Assembly (NCBI RefSeq): GCF_006546625.1
Contig: NZ_VIAR01000007.1
Span: 62,001-126,000 of the forward strand
Source of the DNA: Haloflavibacter putidus
GTDB taxonomy: Bacteria; Bacteroidota; Bacteroidia; Flavobacteriales; Flavobacteriaceae
Reading direction: 5' to 3'
DNA length: 64,000 nucleotides
Each line of letters opens with the position of its first letter. Position 1 is the stretch's first letter. A program made the translations under genes and the position numbers. Positions 1 through 8,234 of the stretch are shown here, piece by piece. The notes beneath the pieces were generated by a model, which searched no databases, was not told the DNA's origin, and saw nothing but the letters and a program-made list of their open reading frames with translations.

Positions 1-1
1 G

Positions 2-322
2 AAGCAGTCAAAAAATAAAAGAGTAGAGCAGATCACACAAATTATTGTAAGTGTTTTGTTGCTGCTTGCTTTATTTCAAAAGTCTTTAGCGCATAGCTTT
101 AGCCTGCATTTGCTTATTATGTTGGGCTTTCTTGTCTTGGCTTATTTTGCCCTGCTAAAACACAACAAAGCACAATTGCTTTTATTTATCTGTCTAAGCG
201 TACTTTTTTTGCCGTTTAAACAACTAAATCTAAGTCTGCTAAACTGGAAAATTGTGTATGTTTTTACGGTGGGTTATTTGGTGGTTTTACAGGTTTTTCA
301 AAGCAGAATTACCAAAAAGTAG
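2..322 (+). CDS. C-terminal part of an unknown membrane protein (5' end outside window)
   Basis: The reading frame is open from the first bases of the window, so this is the last 106 or so residues of a longer protein; the internal TTG at 56 need not be the start. The visible part is almost entirely hydrophobic, with about three likely membrane spans separated by short basic loops, and it ends in a basic tail (RITKK). I do not recognise the family. It is followed by a tRNA gene on the opposite strand. An inner-membrane location is the only thing the sequence supports. Confidence 0.6.
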   Translation, partial: KQSKNKRVEQITQIIVSVLLLLALFQKSLAHSFSLHLLIMLGFLVLAYFALLKHNKAQLLLFICLSVLFLPFKQLNLSLLNWKIVYVFTVGYLVVLQVFQSRITKK

Positions 323-390
323 AATTAAAAACAATTAAACCTCTAACAATTTCCTAAATACATGAGCAGTTTTCGGGAAGTAAAAAAAAG

Positions 391-474
391 TGCCCAGGAT
401 GGGAGTCGAACCCATACGCTCTAAAGAACACATGGCCCTCAACCATGCCTGTCTACCAGTTCCAGCACCTGGGC
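391..474 (-). tRNA. tRNA-Leu (anticodon GAG)
   Basis: The minus strand folds as an 84-nt class II tRNA. The acceptor arms GCCCAGG/CCTGGGC pair, the anticodon stem CATGG/CCATG holds the loop TTGAGGG with anticodon GAG, there is a long variable arm, and the T-loop GTTCGACTC is present. The discriminator base is A and the CCA end is not encoded. It reads CUC (and probably CUU) leucine codons. Confidence 0.95.
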
Positions 475-508
475 GGTAAGAAATATTAAATTTCTTTCTA
501 TCGCGCTG

Positions 509-516
509 CAAATATA
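509..516 (-). promoter_or_regulatory. Candidate -7 element for tRNA-Leu
   Basis: The minus strand reads TATATTTG, which fits the Bacteroidota -7 consensus TAnnTTTG, 35 nt before the mature tRNA. No good TTG -33 element is seen at the usual distance, so only the -7 half is supported. Confidence 0.4.
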
Positions 517-656
517 AACACTTTAAAAAAATAAGCTTAGCCGCTTAGAATTTATTTTTAAGTTTTATCTCCCCGTTATTGTTCAAGGTCTTCAGTTTCT
601 AAGTACAACAACAATCGCATTATACAGAAACGCAAATCCTCTTTTCCTTACGGAAA

Positions 657-694
657 TTTTATTGCTTTTGTACAACTGTTTAAAAGCAATAAAA
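657..694. repeat. Inverted repeat (13-bp stem) in the aceE leader region
   Basis: The arms TTTTATTGCTTTT (657-669) and AAAAGCAATAAAA (682-694) are perfect complements around a 12-nt loop. The spacer 475-844 holds no gene, and no coding region ends next to this hairpin, so it is not an obvious terminator of a neighbour. It may be an attenuator or a processing signal in the leader of the pyruvate dehydrogenase operon, or a terminator for an unseen transcript. Nothing else is evident in this spacer. Confidence 0.45.
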
Positions 695-844
695 CCAGCT
701 TGTTAAAAACCTTAAGACTTCCGTATAATCTTATGTTAATCCTTTGCGCGCTCCCTAAATAAACTTTAATTTAAACCTAAAAATGCAAGCAACCCCATCT
801 ATTTTTATAGTTGTGTGGTTTCGGATTGTGGTAAAAATCAGGTT

Positions 845-3514
845 ATGGCAAAAGAAAATAAAACTTCCAAGCATGAAAAAGAAAACAAAGAATGGCTAGA
901 GTCTTTTCGGTGGATTCTAGAAAACGAATCGAAAGAACGTGCCGAAACTATTCTAGAACTGCTCCGCGAAGAAGCAGCAAAAAACGCCGCTTTACCCTCA
1001 AAAGATTTTACCACTCCTTATTATAATACTATCCCTTCCGGGGAAGAAAAAGCTTATCCCGGAAATATAGAACTAGAAGAAAAATTAACCGCTTACATTC
1101 GGTGGAATGCTATGGCAATGGTAGCAAAAGCCAACCGGAAAAACGAAGGAATTGGCGGCCACATTTCTACTTATGCTTCTATTGCCAACCTTTGGGAAGT
1201 TGGTTTTAATCATTTTTTTAAAGTTTATGAAGACGGCAGTTCAGACAACATTTATTTTCAAGGCCACGCCTCGCCCGGAGTGTATTCGCGTGCTTTTCTG
1301 GAAGACAGGTTAACCAAAGAAAATCTGGAAAACTTCCGTAGAGACATTTTTTCTCCGCACGCAATTACTTCGTATCCACACCCTAAATTAATGCCCGAAT
1401 TCTGGAATCATCCCACGGTTTCTATGGGGTTGGGTGCTATTATGGCCATTTACCAAGCGCGTTTTAATAAATATATGCAAGACCGCGGACTTATTAAGGA
1501 GAACAAGCAAAAAGTCTGGGCTTTTCTTGGCGATGGCGAAATGGACGAACCGGAAGCTCGTGGCGCAATTAGTATTGCCGCAAGAGATAAATTGGAAAAC
1601 CTGATTTTTGTAATAGATTGCAATCTGCAGCGGTTGGATGGTCCGGTACGCGGCAATCATAAAATTATTCAAGAACTGGAAAGTCTTTTTAAAGGTGCTG
1701 GCTGGAATGTGATTAAAGTTTTATGGGGTAGCGAATGGGACGCGCTTTTTGAAAAAGATAAAAGCAATAAACTGCTTAAACGCTTAACGGAATTACCGGA
1801 CGGACAATTACAAAAATATGCTTTTGAAGATGGCGAGCTGATGAAAGAAGAATTGTTTGGCGACGATGAAGATTTAAAAGAATTAGTCAAAAATATTTCT
1901 CCCGAAGAATTAAAACGCTTTAAAAGGGGAGGCCACGATTTGACTAAAATCTACAATGCTTACCAAGCCGCTGTAGAGCATAAAGGGCAACCAACTATTA
2001 TTTTGGCACAAACTATTAAAGGTTACGGACAAGGAGATGCTGGCGAAGCGAGTAATGTGGCGCACCAAACCAAGAAAATGGACGAAGAAGCCTTAAAACA
2101 CTTTCGCGATTATTTCAAGCTGCCAATTTCAGACGAAGATTTAGAAGAAATACCTTTTTTAAAACCGGAAAAAGACAGCGAAGAACTAAACTACCTATTC
2201 GAAAGAAGAAAAAAATTAGGTGGTTTTCTTCCGACAAGGACAGACAAAACCGAAGCTTTAAAAGAACCCGACGCTTCAATTTTTGAAAGCTTTTTTGAAG
2301 GTTCAGAAGATAAAGAAGCGGCCACAACCGGCGTTATTGTTCAAATTGTAAGTAAACTTTTAAAAGACGATAATTTAAAAAACCTGGTTACGCCGATAAT
2401 TCCGGACGAGTCCCGAACCTTTGGTCTGGAGTCGCTTTTTAGTCAAGCCGGAATTTACGCACCCGAAGGTCAAAATTATGAACCGGTAGATAAGGATACG
2501 CTTTTGTTTTATAAAGAAGAGAAGAAAGGCGCAATCCTGGAAGAAGGCATTACAGAATCCGGTTGTATGAGCGAGTTTATCGCAGCCGGAACGGCCTATT
2601 CTAATCAAGGTGTAAATACTATCCCGTTTTACTTTTTCTACTCTATGTTCGGGTTTCAGCGCGTAGGCGATTTAATTTGGGCCGCTGCAGATGCTGGCGC
2701 AAAAGGATTTTTAATCGGTGGTATTTCGGGGCGTACCAGTATTCCCGGAGAAGGTTTGCAGCACCAAGACGGGCAAAGTCATTTAAACGCTTTAGCTTTT
2801 CCAAGTCTAAAAGCTTACGATCCTGCATTTGCGTATGAGCTTGCCGTTATCGTGCAAAACGGCATAAAAGAAATGTACGCAGAAAAGAAAAACTGCCTTT
2901 ATTATATTACGGTGGTAAATGATACCTACCCAATGCCGGCAATGCCCGAAAATGTAAAAGGCGGCATTTTAAAAGGAATGTATAAATTCAAAACTTCTTC
3001 AAACTCTAACGATAGAAAAGCGCATCTTTTTGGTAGCGGCGCCATTATGAAAGAAGTTTTGGAAGCAGCAGAAATTTTGGAAGAAGAATATGCGGTATCG
3101 GTTGATATTTGGAGCATTACCAGCTATAAAGCCTTATACGACGATGCTATAGATACCGAACATAAAAACAAACAAAAAGCACAGCTCAACCCAGAGAAAA
3201 ACTATATAGAACAAATTTTACAAGACGAGAACGGCGTTTTTGTGGCAGCTTTAGATTATGTTAAAGCGCTGCCACAAGCCGTTGCCAAATGGTTTCCGGC
3301 AAAATTAACGGCTTTGGGAACAGACGGTTTTGGCCGAAGCGATACCCGCGCGCAACTTCGTCATTTTTTTGAAGTAGATGCCAAAAATATCGTGTATGCT
3401 GTCTTGTACGATTTAGCAAGTCAAGACGATTTCCCTACAGAAAAACTTAAAAATGCAATTAAAAAACTAGAAATCAATCCGGATAAAAAGAATCCGCGCA
3501 CATTCGATTTTTAA
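845..3514 (+). CDS. aceE: Pyruvate dehydrogenase E1 component, homodimeric type
   Basis: This is the thiamine-diphosphate enzyme that decarboxylates pyruvate and passes the acetyl group to the lipoyl E2 encoded next. The 889 residues match the length of the single-chain AceE family (887 in E. coli), not the split alpha/beta form. The ThDP motif begins GDGEMDE near residue 230 and continues to the CNLQRLDGPVRGN region. The transketolase-like middle domain (about 540-680) contains ISGRTSIPGEGLQHQDG. I chose the ATG at 845 because it begins MAKENK; an upstream in-frame GTG at 815 adds ten residues of low plausibility. It is the first gene of aceE-aceF-lpd, 11 nt before aceF. No clear TAnnTTTG promoter was found upstream. 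Confidence 0.95.
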   Translation: MAKENKTSKHEKENKEWLESFRWILENESKERAETILELLREEAAKNAALPSKDFTTPYYNTIPSGEEKAYPGNIELEEKLTAYIRWNAMAMVAKANRKNEGIGGHISTYASIANLWEVGFNHFFKVYEDGSSDNIYFQGHASPGVYSRAFLEDRLTKENLENFRRDIFSPHAITSYPHPKLMPEFWNHPTVSMGLGAIMAIYQARFNKYMQDRGLIKENKQKVWAFLGDGEMDEPEARGAISIAARDKLENLIFVIDCNLQRLDGPVRGNHKIIQELESLFKGAGWNVIKVLWGSEWDALFEKDKSNKLLKRLTELPDGQLQKYAFEDGELMKEELFGDDEDLKELVKNISPEELKRFKRGGHDLTKIYNAYQAAVEHKGQPTIILAQTIKGYGQGDAGEASNVAHQTKKMDEEALKHFRDYFKLPISDEDLEEIPFLKPEKDSEELNYLFERRKKLGGFLPTRTDKTEALKEPDASIFESFFEGSEDKEAATTGVIVQIVSKLLKDDNLKNLVTPIIPDESRTFGLESLFSQAGIYAPEGQNYEPVDKDTLLFYKEEKKGAILEEGITESGCMSEFIAAGTAYSNQGVNTIPFYFFYSMFGFQRVGDLIWAAADAGAKGFLIGGISGRTSIPGEGLQHQDGQSHLNALAFPSLKAYDPAFAYELAVIVQNGIKEMYAEKKNCLYYITVVNDTYPMPAMPENVKGGILKGMYKFKTSSNSNDRKAHLFGSGAIMKEVLEAAEILEEEYAVSVDIWSITSYKALYDDAIDTEHKNKQKAQLNPEKNYIEQILQDENGVFVAALDYVKALPQAVAKWFPAKLTALGTDGFGRSDTRAQLRHFFEVDAKNIVYAVLYDLASQDDFPTEKLKNAIKKLEINPDKKNPRTFDF

Positions 3515-3525
3515 AACTTACAATT

Positions 3526-4929
3526 ATGGCAATAGAAGTAAAAATACCACAAGTAGCAGAAGGCGTAGAAAGCGCAACAGTAGCTGAAGTTTTGGTTTCG
3601 GAAGGCGATAAAATTGAAAAAGATCAGTCGCTTATTAGTGTAGAATCCGATAAAACTTCCGTGGAAATTCCTTCTTCGGCAAGCGGAACCGTTGAAGAAA
3701 TAAAAGTAAGTGAAGGCGATGAGGTAAAAGTCGGCGATGTGATTTTAACCTTAACGGAAGAAGATGCCGATGAGGAAGCTGAAAACGAAGATGAATCCAA
3801 TTCTGAAGATAAATCAGACGAAAAAGAAGAAAAAGATAAAGAAAAGAAAAAAGCAGAAAAAGAAGACGACACTGAAGAAGTTGAAGATGAAACTGAAAAG
3901 AAAGAGCAAGAAGAGTCGGAAATTTCAGAAGAAAAAGAATCAGAAGAGACAGGCGAAGATAAAGTAGAAAAGGGGAAAGAAGAAGGGGCGGAAGAAGAAT
4001 CAGAAAAACAAGAAAAATCCGACAAAAAAGAAAGGGAGAAAAATGAAAAAACACCACCGGCAGCTTCGCCTGGCGTAAGAAGATTGGCGCGAGAATTGGG
4101 CGTAGATATAAACAAAATAGAGACAAAAGAAGACCGGATTAGCAAAGAAGACGTAAAAGCTTATGCTAAAGAAGACAAAACCTCAAGTAGCGAAACTTCC
4201 ACAACTTTACCCGATTTCAGTCAGTGGGGAGAAACAGAAGTGAAGGACTTTTCGAGTATTCGCAGTGCTACAGCCAAAAATGTTTCCAAGGCTTGGAAAG
4301 AAATTCCGCATGTTTTCCAGTTCGAAGAAGCAGAAATTAGCGGCATTCAAAAATATATTGAAGAACACCAGGAAAAAGCAGAAGATGCCGGTGGTAAATT
4401 GACGATTACGGCTATCTTAGTTAAAATTTGCGCCACAGCTTTACGCCAGTTTCCAAAGTTTAACGCCAGCGTAGATTTCGAAAACCAACAAATGATTTTG
4501 AAAAAGTATATCAACATCGGCATTGCGGTAGATACCGAAAAAGGCTTGTTGGTGCCTGTTTTAAAAGACGCCGATAAAAAATCTATTCTAGAAATAAGCA
4601 CAGAAATTACAAAGCTAGCTCAAAAAGCAAGAGACGGAGAGTTAAAACCGGAAGAAATGAAAGGCGGTAATTTTAGCATTTCTAACCTTGGCGGCATTGG
4701 TGGCACCAATTTTACGCCCATTGTTTTACCGCCACAAGTAGCAATTTTAGGTGTTTCGCGTGCTCAAAAACGTCCAATTTATAAAAATGATGAGTTAGAA
4801 GCCGGCACAATTTTGCCCTTAAGCCTTTCTTATGATCATCGTCAAATAGATGGTGCAGAAGGCATTCGTTTTCTAAAATGGATAGCGCAAGCCTTAGAAG
4901 ATCCGTATGCTGCGTTGTTAGAAGCTTAA
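3526..4929 (+). CDS. aceF: Dihydrolipoamide acetyltransferase (PDH E2) with a long charged linker
   Basis: E2 carries the acetyl group on a swinging lipoyl arm and transfers it to CoA. There is one lipoyl domain (residues 1-78) with the lipoylated lysine at 43 in the ESDKTS motif. Next comes a linker of about 100 residues made almost only of Glu, Lys, Asp and Ser. A peripheral subunit-binding domain lies at about 179-214 (SPGVRRLARELGVD), and the catalytic domain runs to residue 467 with the active-site motif YDHRQIDGAEG (His438). E2 linkers are usually Ala/Pro-rich, so the composition here is unusual. The next start codon is 20 nt downstream. Confidence 0.94.
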   Translation: MAIEVKIPQVAEGVESATVAEVLVSEGDKIEKDQSLISVESDKTSVEIPSSASGTVEEIKVSEGDEVKVGDVILTLTEEDADEEAENEDESNSEDKSDEKEEKDKEKKKAEKEDDTEEVEDETEKKEQEESEISEEKESEETGEDKVEKGKEEGAEEESEKQEKSDKKEREKNEKTPPAASPGVRRLARELGVDINKIETKEDRISKEDVKAYAKEDKTSSSETSTTLPDFSQWGETEVKDFSSIRSATAKNVSKAWKEIPHVFQFEEAEISGIQKYIEEHQEKAEDAGGKLTITAILVKICATALRQFPKFNASVDFENQQMILKKYINIGIAVDTEKGLLVPVLKDADKKSILEISTEITKLAQKARDGELKPEEMKGGNFSISNLGGIGGTNFTPIVLPPQVAILGVSRAQKRPIYKNDELEAGTILPLSLSYDHRQIDGAEGIRFLKWIAQALEDPYAALLEA

Positions 4930-4949
4930 ATTTTTTAAAATCAACATTT

Positions 4950-6362
4950 ATGTCGAATACAGAAAAGCGAGAACTTATTGTCATTGGTGCCGGACCCGGC
5001 GGTTATGCCGCGGCTTTTAGAGCAGCAGATCTCGGAATAAAAGTCACGTTGATCGATACAGAGCCTAAGCCTGGCGGCGTTTGTCTTTACAGAGGTTGCA
5101 TTCCGTCTAAAGCTTTGCTGCACGTCACAAAAATCAAACAGGAGGCAGAAGAAGCCAAAGCCTGGGGCTTGGAATACGACAACCCAAAAATCGATTTAAA
5201 AAAGCTACGTTCTTTTAAAGACAAAACCATAAAAAAGTTGACCGATGGCTTAGCGCAACTTTCAAAAAGTAAAAATATAGAATATGTTCAAGCTAAAGCG
5301 GAATTTGCTTCGGCAGAAGAACTAAAAATTTATCCGGAAGAAGGCGAGGAGTATAACCTGAAATTTGAAAATTTAATTTTAGCAACCGGTTCTTCCATTA
5401 TAGATTTGCCGGGGATAGAACTGGATCAGAAAGTGGTTATCAACTCTACCGATGCCCTCGAATTACCAAAAATCCCCAAAAAAATGTTGGTGATTGGTGG
5501 CGGCTATATTGGTATGGAAATGGGCAGTGTTTATGCCAATCTCGGCGCCAAAGTTAGCGTTGCCGAAATGACAAAAAATTTATTGCCCAACACCGATCGG
5601 GATTTGGTTAAGGTTTTTGAAAAAGAGCATGCTTTCGCGGAAGTTTTATTGGAGCATAAAATCGAAAAAGTTTCCGTAGAAAACGAAAAAGCAAAAGTTC
5701 TTTTTAAAAACAAAGACAAAGAGGAAACCGAAAAAGAATTCGATTTGGTTTTGGTTGCCATAGGGCGCAAGCCAAACACAGATTCTCTAAAATTGGACAA
5801 GGCTGATATTTCGGTTAACAAGGAAGATTTTATAGAAGTAAATGATAAACTACAAACCAATATAAAAAACATATATGCTATTGGCGATATCACGCCTGGC
5901 CCAATGTTGGCGCATAAAGCTTCGCACCAAGCCAGAATAGCTGCCGAAGTAATTGCAGGAAAACAAAGTGCTGCTTACGATGCGCGCGCTATCCCGGCAA
6001 TTGTATTTACCAATCCGGAAATTGCTTGGTGCGGCCTCACCGAAAACGAAGCAAAAGGAACGAACAAAGAGCATAAAGTTTTAAAATTCCCGTGGTCTGC
6101 TTCAGGACGGGCAAGAGCTATAGGAACAGCAAACGGTCTGACCAAATTATTGATAGAACCGGATACCGGCAGGATTTTGGGCGGCGGCGTGGCAGGCAAA
6201 AATGCAGGCTCGCTTATCGCGGAAATTTCCTTTGCCATAGAAATGGGAGCAACGGCAGAAGATTTGGCCTTAAGTATTCATCCGCATCCAACTTTGTCAG
6301 AAACCATTATGGAGGCCGCCGAAATCTTTATGGGTGGCGCTACGCATATTGGTGAAAAGTAA
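4950..6362 (+). CDS. lpdA: Dihydrolipoyl dehydrogenase (E3)
   Basis: This FAD flavoprotein reoxidises the dihydrolipoyl arm of E2 and reduces NAD. The 470 residues contain the FAD-binding GAGPGGYAAA near residue 13 and the redox disulfide GGVCLYRGCIPSK (Cys45, Cys50). A second dinucleotide fold GGGYIGMEMG is present, and the C-terminal interface has the catalytic HPHPTLSE. The ATG at 4950 starts MSNTEKRELIVIG; an earlier in-frame start at 4878 lies inside aceF and would add meaningless residues. It is the last gene of the operon and is followed by a hairpin. It could also serve other 2-oxoacid dehydrogenases, but its position ties it to PDH. Confidence 0.95.
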   Translation: MSNTEKRELIVIGAGPGGYAAAFRAADLGIKVTLIDTEPKPGGVCLYRGCIPSKALLHVTKIKQEAEEAKAWGLEYDNPKIDLKKLRSFKDKTIKKLTDGLAQLSKSKNIEYVQAKAEFASAEELKIYPEEGEEYNLKFENLILATGSSIIDLPGIELDQKVVINSTDALELPKIPKKMLVIGGGYIGMEMGSVYANLGAKVSVAEMTKNLLPNTDRDLVKVFEKEHAFAEVLLEHKIEKVSVENEKAKVLFKNKDKEETEKEFDLVLVAIGRKPNTDSLKLDKADISVNKEDFIEVNDKLQTNIKNIYAIGDITPGPMLAHKASHQARIAAEVIAGKQSAAYDARAIPAIVFTNPEIAWCGLTENEAKGTNKEHKVLKFPWSASGRARAIGTANGLTKLLIEPDTGRILGGGVAGKNAGSLIAEISFAIEMGATAEDLALSIHPHPTLSETIMEAAEIFMGGATHIGEK

Positions 6363-6385
6363 TTATAAATCGAAGTTTAGCTTGG

Positions 6386-6411
6386 ACTTTTTGCGGGTAT
6401 TCCCAAAAAGT
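6386..6411 (+). terminator. Hairpin after the PDH operon
   Basis: ACTTTTTG-GGG pairs with CCCAAAAAGT around a short loop with one bulged C, 24 nt after the lpd stop codon. The T-tract is weak, so the terminator role is inferred from position. Confidence 0.4.
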
Positions 6412-6599
6412 TGTGGACTGTGATAGCTTCTCGAGGGACTTAAGTTTCACCCGCCCAAACTTTTTCAGAAAAAATTAGAATCCACTTAAGGTTAAAGAAA
6501 CAGGTCTACTTTTTAAGTATAAAATTGCTACTGAAAAGATTTTTTAAAATACAGAGTCTTTTGGCGTTATTTTTTAAAAAACCTTATAAAGAGATGCCT

Positions 6600-6632
6600 C
6601 ATAGATACTTCATAGATACTCCATAGATAGTC
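6600..6632. repeat. Three tandem 11-bp repeats within a gene-free spacer
   Basis: Three consecutive near-identical 11-mers (CATAGATACTT, CATAGATACTC, CATAGATAGTC) are followed by CATT and a further CATAGAAAC. They are flanked by two copies of a degenerate segment containing GCGTTATTTTTT and an AAA-rich stretch ending TATAAA (about 6563 and 6669). The spacer 6363-6826 has no plausible gene. The function is unknown; it could be a simple repeat or a decayed element. Confidence 0.6.
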
Positions 6633-6826
6633 CATTAAAACCTCATAGAAACCAAAAAGGACTTTTAGCGTTATTTTTTTGATTTTTAAAAAATCTATAA
6701 ATGGAGGCTCGTTATAAAAACCTAAGCCGCTTTACTTGGTTTTTTCTATACAGATTAGCTACAATTTTTGCTTAAATACAACAATTATTCTTGACCCCTT
6801 AAGTCTCTTGTCAATTCTAAAAAACT

Positions 6827-6860
6827 AAAAACCCTGCTAATAAAAATTAGCAGGGTTTTA
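6827..6860 (-). terminator. Terminator of the tRNA-Lys pair
   Basis: AAAACCCTGCTAA and TTAGCAGGGTTTT form a perfect 13-bp stem around a six-base loop, read on the minus strand after the second tRNA and followed by a T-rich stretch. This is a good intrinsic terminator. Confidence 0.85.
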
Positions 6861-6869
6861 AATATTTTG

Positions 6870-6942
6870 TGATCTGGCTGGGGCTCGAACCCAGGACCCT
6901 CTCCTTAAAAGGGAGATGCTCTACCAACTGAGCTACCAGATC
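6870..6942 (-). tRNA. tRNA-Lys (anticodon TTT), distal copy
   Basis: The minus strand gives a 73-nt cloverleaf with acceptor GATCTGG/CCAGATC, anticodon loop CTTTTAA and T-loop GTTCGAGCC, with A as discriminator. It appears identical to the copy at 7003-7075. Confidence 0.96.
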
Positions 6943-7002
6943 TAGTGGGAATTTGCTTTAAAAAGCAGACTATTTCTATAATTATTAAAAGAACTTACTT
7001 AG

Positions 7003-7075
7003 TGATCTGGCTGGGGCTCGAACCCAGGACCCTCTCCTTAAAAGGGAGATGCTCTACCAACTGAGCTACCAGATC
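7003..7075 (-). tRNA. tRNA-Lys (anticodon TTT), proximal copy
   Basis: It has the same 73-nt sequence as the downstream copy, 60 nt apart, and both are transcribed leftwards. A small hairpin (CATTCG/CGAATG, 7076-7092) sits directly before the 5' end and may belong to the precursor leader removed by RNase P. Confidence 0.96.
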
Positions 7076-7098
7076 CATTCGTTTTGCGAATGCGGGTG

Positions 7099-7128
7099 CA
7101 AATATAACATCAATTATTAATTTATCAA
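7099..7128 (-). promoter_or_regulatory. Promoter of the tRNA-Lys operon
   Basis: The minus strand reads TTG, 19 bases, TATATTTG, an exact fit to the Bacteroidota housekeeping promoter. It lies 24 nt before the first tRNA-Lys. Confidence 0.75.
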
Positions 7129-7181
7129 GGCAATTTTCCTATAATTTTAATTCGCTTTAAATTTGTAGAAAATCATAGAAA

Positions 7182-7712
7182 ATGAAAATAGTACTTTGCG
7201 GTTATATGGGTAGCGGAAAGACAGCTGCTGCAGGCTTGTTATCCAGTAAATTAGAAATTCCGTTTGTAGATTTAGATCAAGAAATAGAAAAAGAAATTGG
7301 CGAAAATATTTCCGAAATTTTTTCAAAAAAGGGTGAAATTTTTTTCAGAAAAGCCGAAAATAAGGTTTTAAAAAGACTTTTAGAAACCAAAAAAAAGCAA
7401 ATTATAGCTTTGGGCGGTGGCACCCCATGCTATGCAAATAATCTGTCTTTAATTCGGCAGCAGCCAAATACAAAATTGGTGTATTTAAAAGTAAGTATAG
7501 AAGAGTTGACCAATCGTTTGTTTACGGAAATAGAAAAACGACCTTTATTGCACAATCTTGAAACTAAAGAGCAATTAAAAGATTTTATACGAAAGCATTT
7601 ATTTGAACGCACGCATTATTATCAACAAAGCGATGTTGTTGTAGATGCAGATTCAACTGTAGAAAAAGTTGTAGAGAAAATATTGGGTAAACTGGAAAGA
7701 CACTCAGACTAA
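7182..7712 (+). CDS. aroK: Shikimate kinase
   Basis: This P-loop kinase phosphorylates shikimate at O3 in aromatic amino-acid synthesis. The Walker A is GYMGSGKT (residues 7-14), followed by the shikimate-binding VDLDQEI, the FFRKAE segment and GGGTP near residue 80. The length of 176 fits the family. A -7-like TAAATTTG lies at 7158-7165, just before the ATG, implying a very short leader. It is convergent with the next gene, and the two coding regions overlap by 9 nt at their 3' ends. One copy of the recurrent TTTACGGAA word (7521) lies inside, read as Phe-Thr-Glu. Confidence 0.94.
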   Translation: MKIVLCGYMGSGKTAAAGLLSSKLEIPFVDLDQEIEKEIGENISEIFSKKGEIFFRKAENKVLKRLLETKKKQIIALGGGTPCYANNLSLIRQQPNTKLVYLKVSIEELTNRLFTEIEKRPLLHNLETKEQLKDFIRKHLFERTHYYQQSDVVVDADSTVEKVVEKILGKLERHSD

Positions 7713-8201
7713 TACGACTTTTGTTTCTTTTTCAAAACTAACTTTTACCGTTTCGTTTAAAGAAGTAGAAAGAGAAATGCCTTTAAAATCTGCTTTTACC
7801 GGGTATTTTTTATGACTTCGGTCTACCAAAACCGCCGTTTGTAATTTTTTTAAAGGAACTTCTAAAAAGTGCTTGGCACTATAGATTAAAGTAGAACCGG
7901 AGTTTAAAACATCGTCTACCAAAATAACCGAGGTATTGGTGTAGGCTTCTTTTTTCAAAGAGGTTTTAATAGGTAGCAGCGGGTTTTCTTTATCGATTTC
8001 AATTTTACACAAAATTATTTTTAAAGGTGAAATTTCTTGTAAGTGCTCACGCAATTTTTCAGCCAATTGATAGCCTTTTGACGCAATACCAGCTAAAGTT
8101 ATTTTTTCTTCGGTACTGTTGTTTTCATAAATTTGGTATGCAATACGCTTAATTTTATGAAGTATTTGTCTTTCATTTAAAATTAAATTGGGTGTAGCCA
8201 T
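7704..8201 (-). CDS. PyrR-like phosphoribosyltransferase
   Basis: This is a type I phosphoribosyltransferase of 165 residues. The PRPP-binding signature VILVDDVLNSGSTL is clear, and the stretch AVLVDRSHKKYPVKADF-GISLSTS follows the PyrR pattern (uracil phosphoribosyltransferase / pyr attenuation protein). I used the ATG at 8201 (MATPNLIL); an in-frame start at 8228 is possible. It lies 33 nt downstream of the S4 protein gene in the same direction and is probably co-transcribed with it. No pyr attenuator or pyr operon is attached here, so a regulatory role is not supported, and the true substrate is uncertain. Confidence 0.85.
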   Translation of the reverse strand: MATPNLILNERQILHKIKRIAYQIYENNSTEEKITLAGIASKGYQLAEKLREHLQEISPLKIILCKIEIDKENPLLPIKTSLKKEAYTNTSVILVDDVLNSGSTLIYSAKHFLEVPLKKLQTAVLVDRSHKKYPVKADFKGISLSTSLNETVKVSFEKETKVVLV

Positions 8202-8234
8202 TGTTCTGCAATTAAAAGATGCCTTCAAAGATAA

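Noticed and set aside
815-844. Extended N-terminus of AceE from a GTG
   Set aside because: The ten added residues do not resemble the family, and the ATG at 845 gives the expected length.
3624-4145. Long Ser-rich open frames on the minus strand opposite aceF
   Set aside because: They mirror the A/G-rich charged linker of AceF; low complexity, no signals, and fully inside a clear gene.
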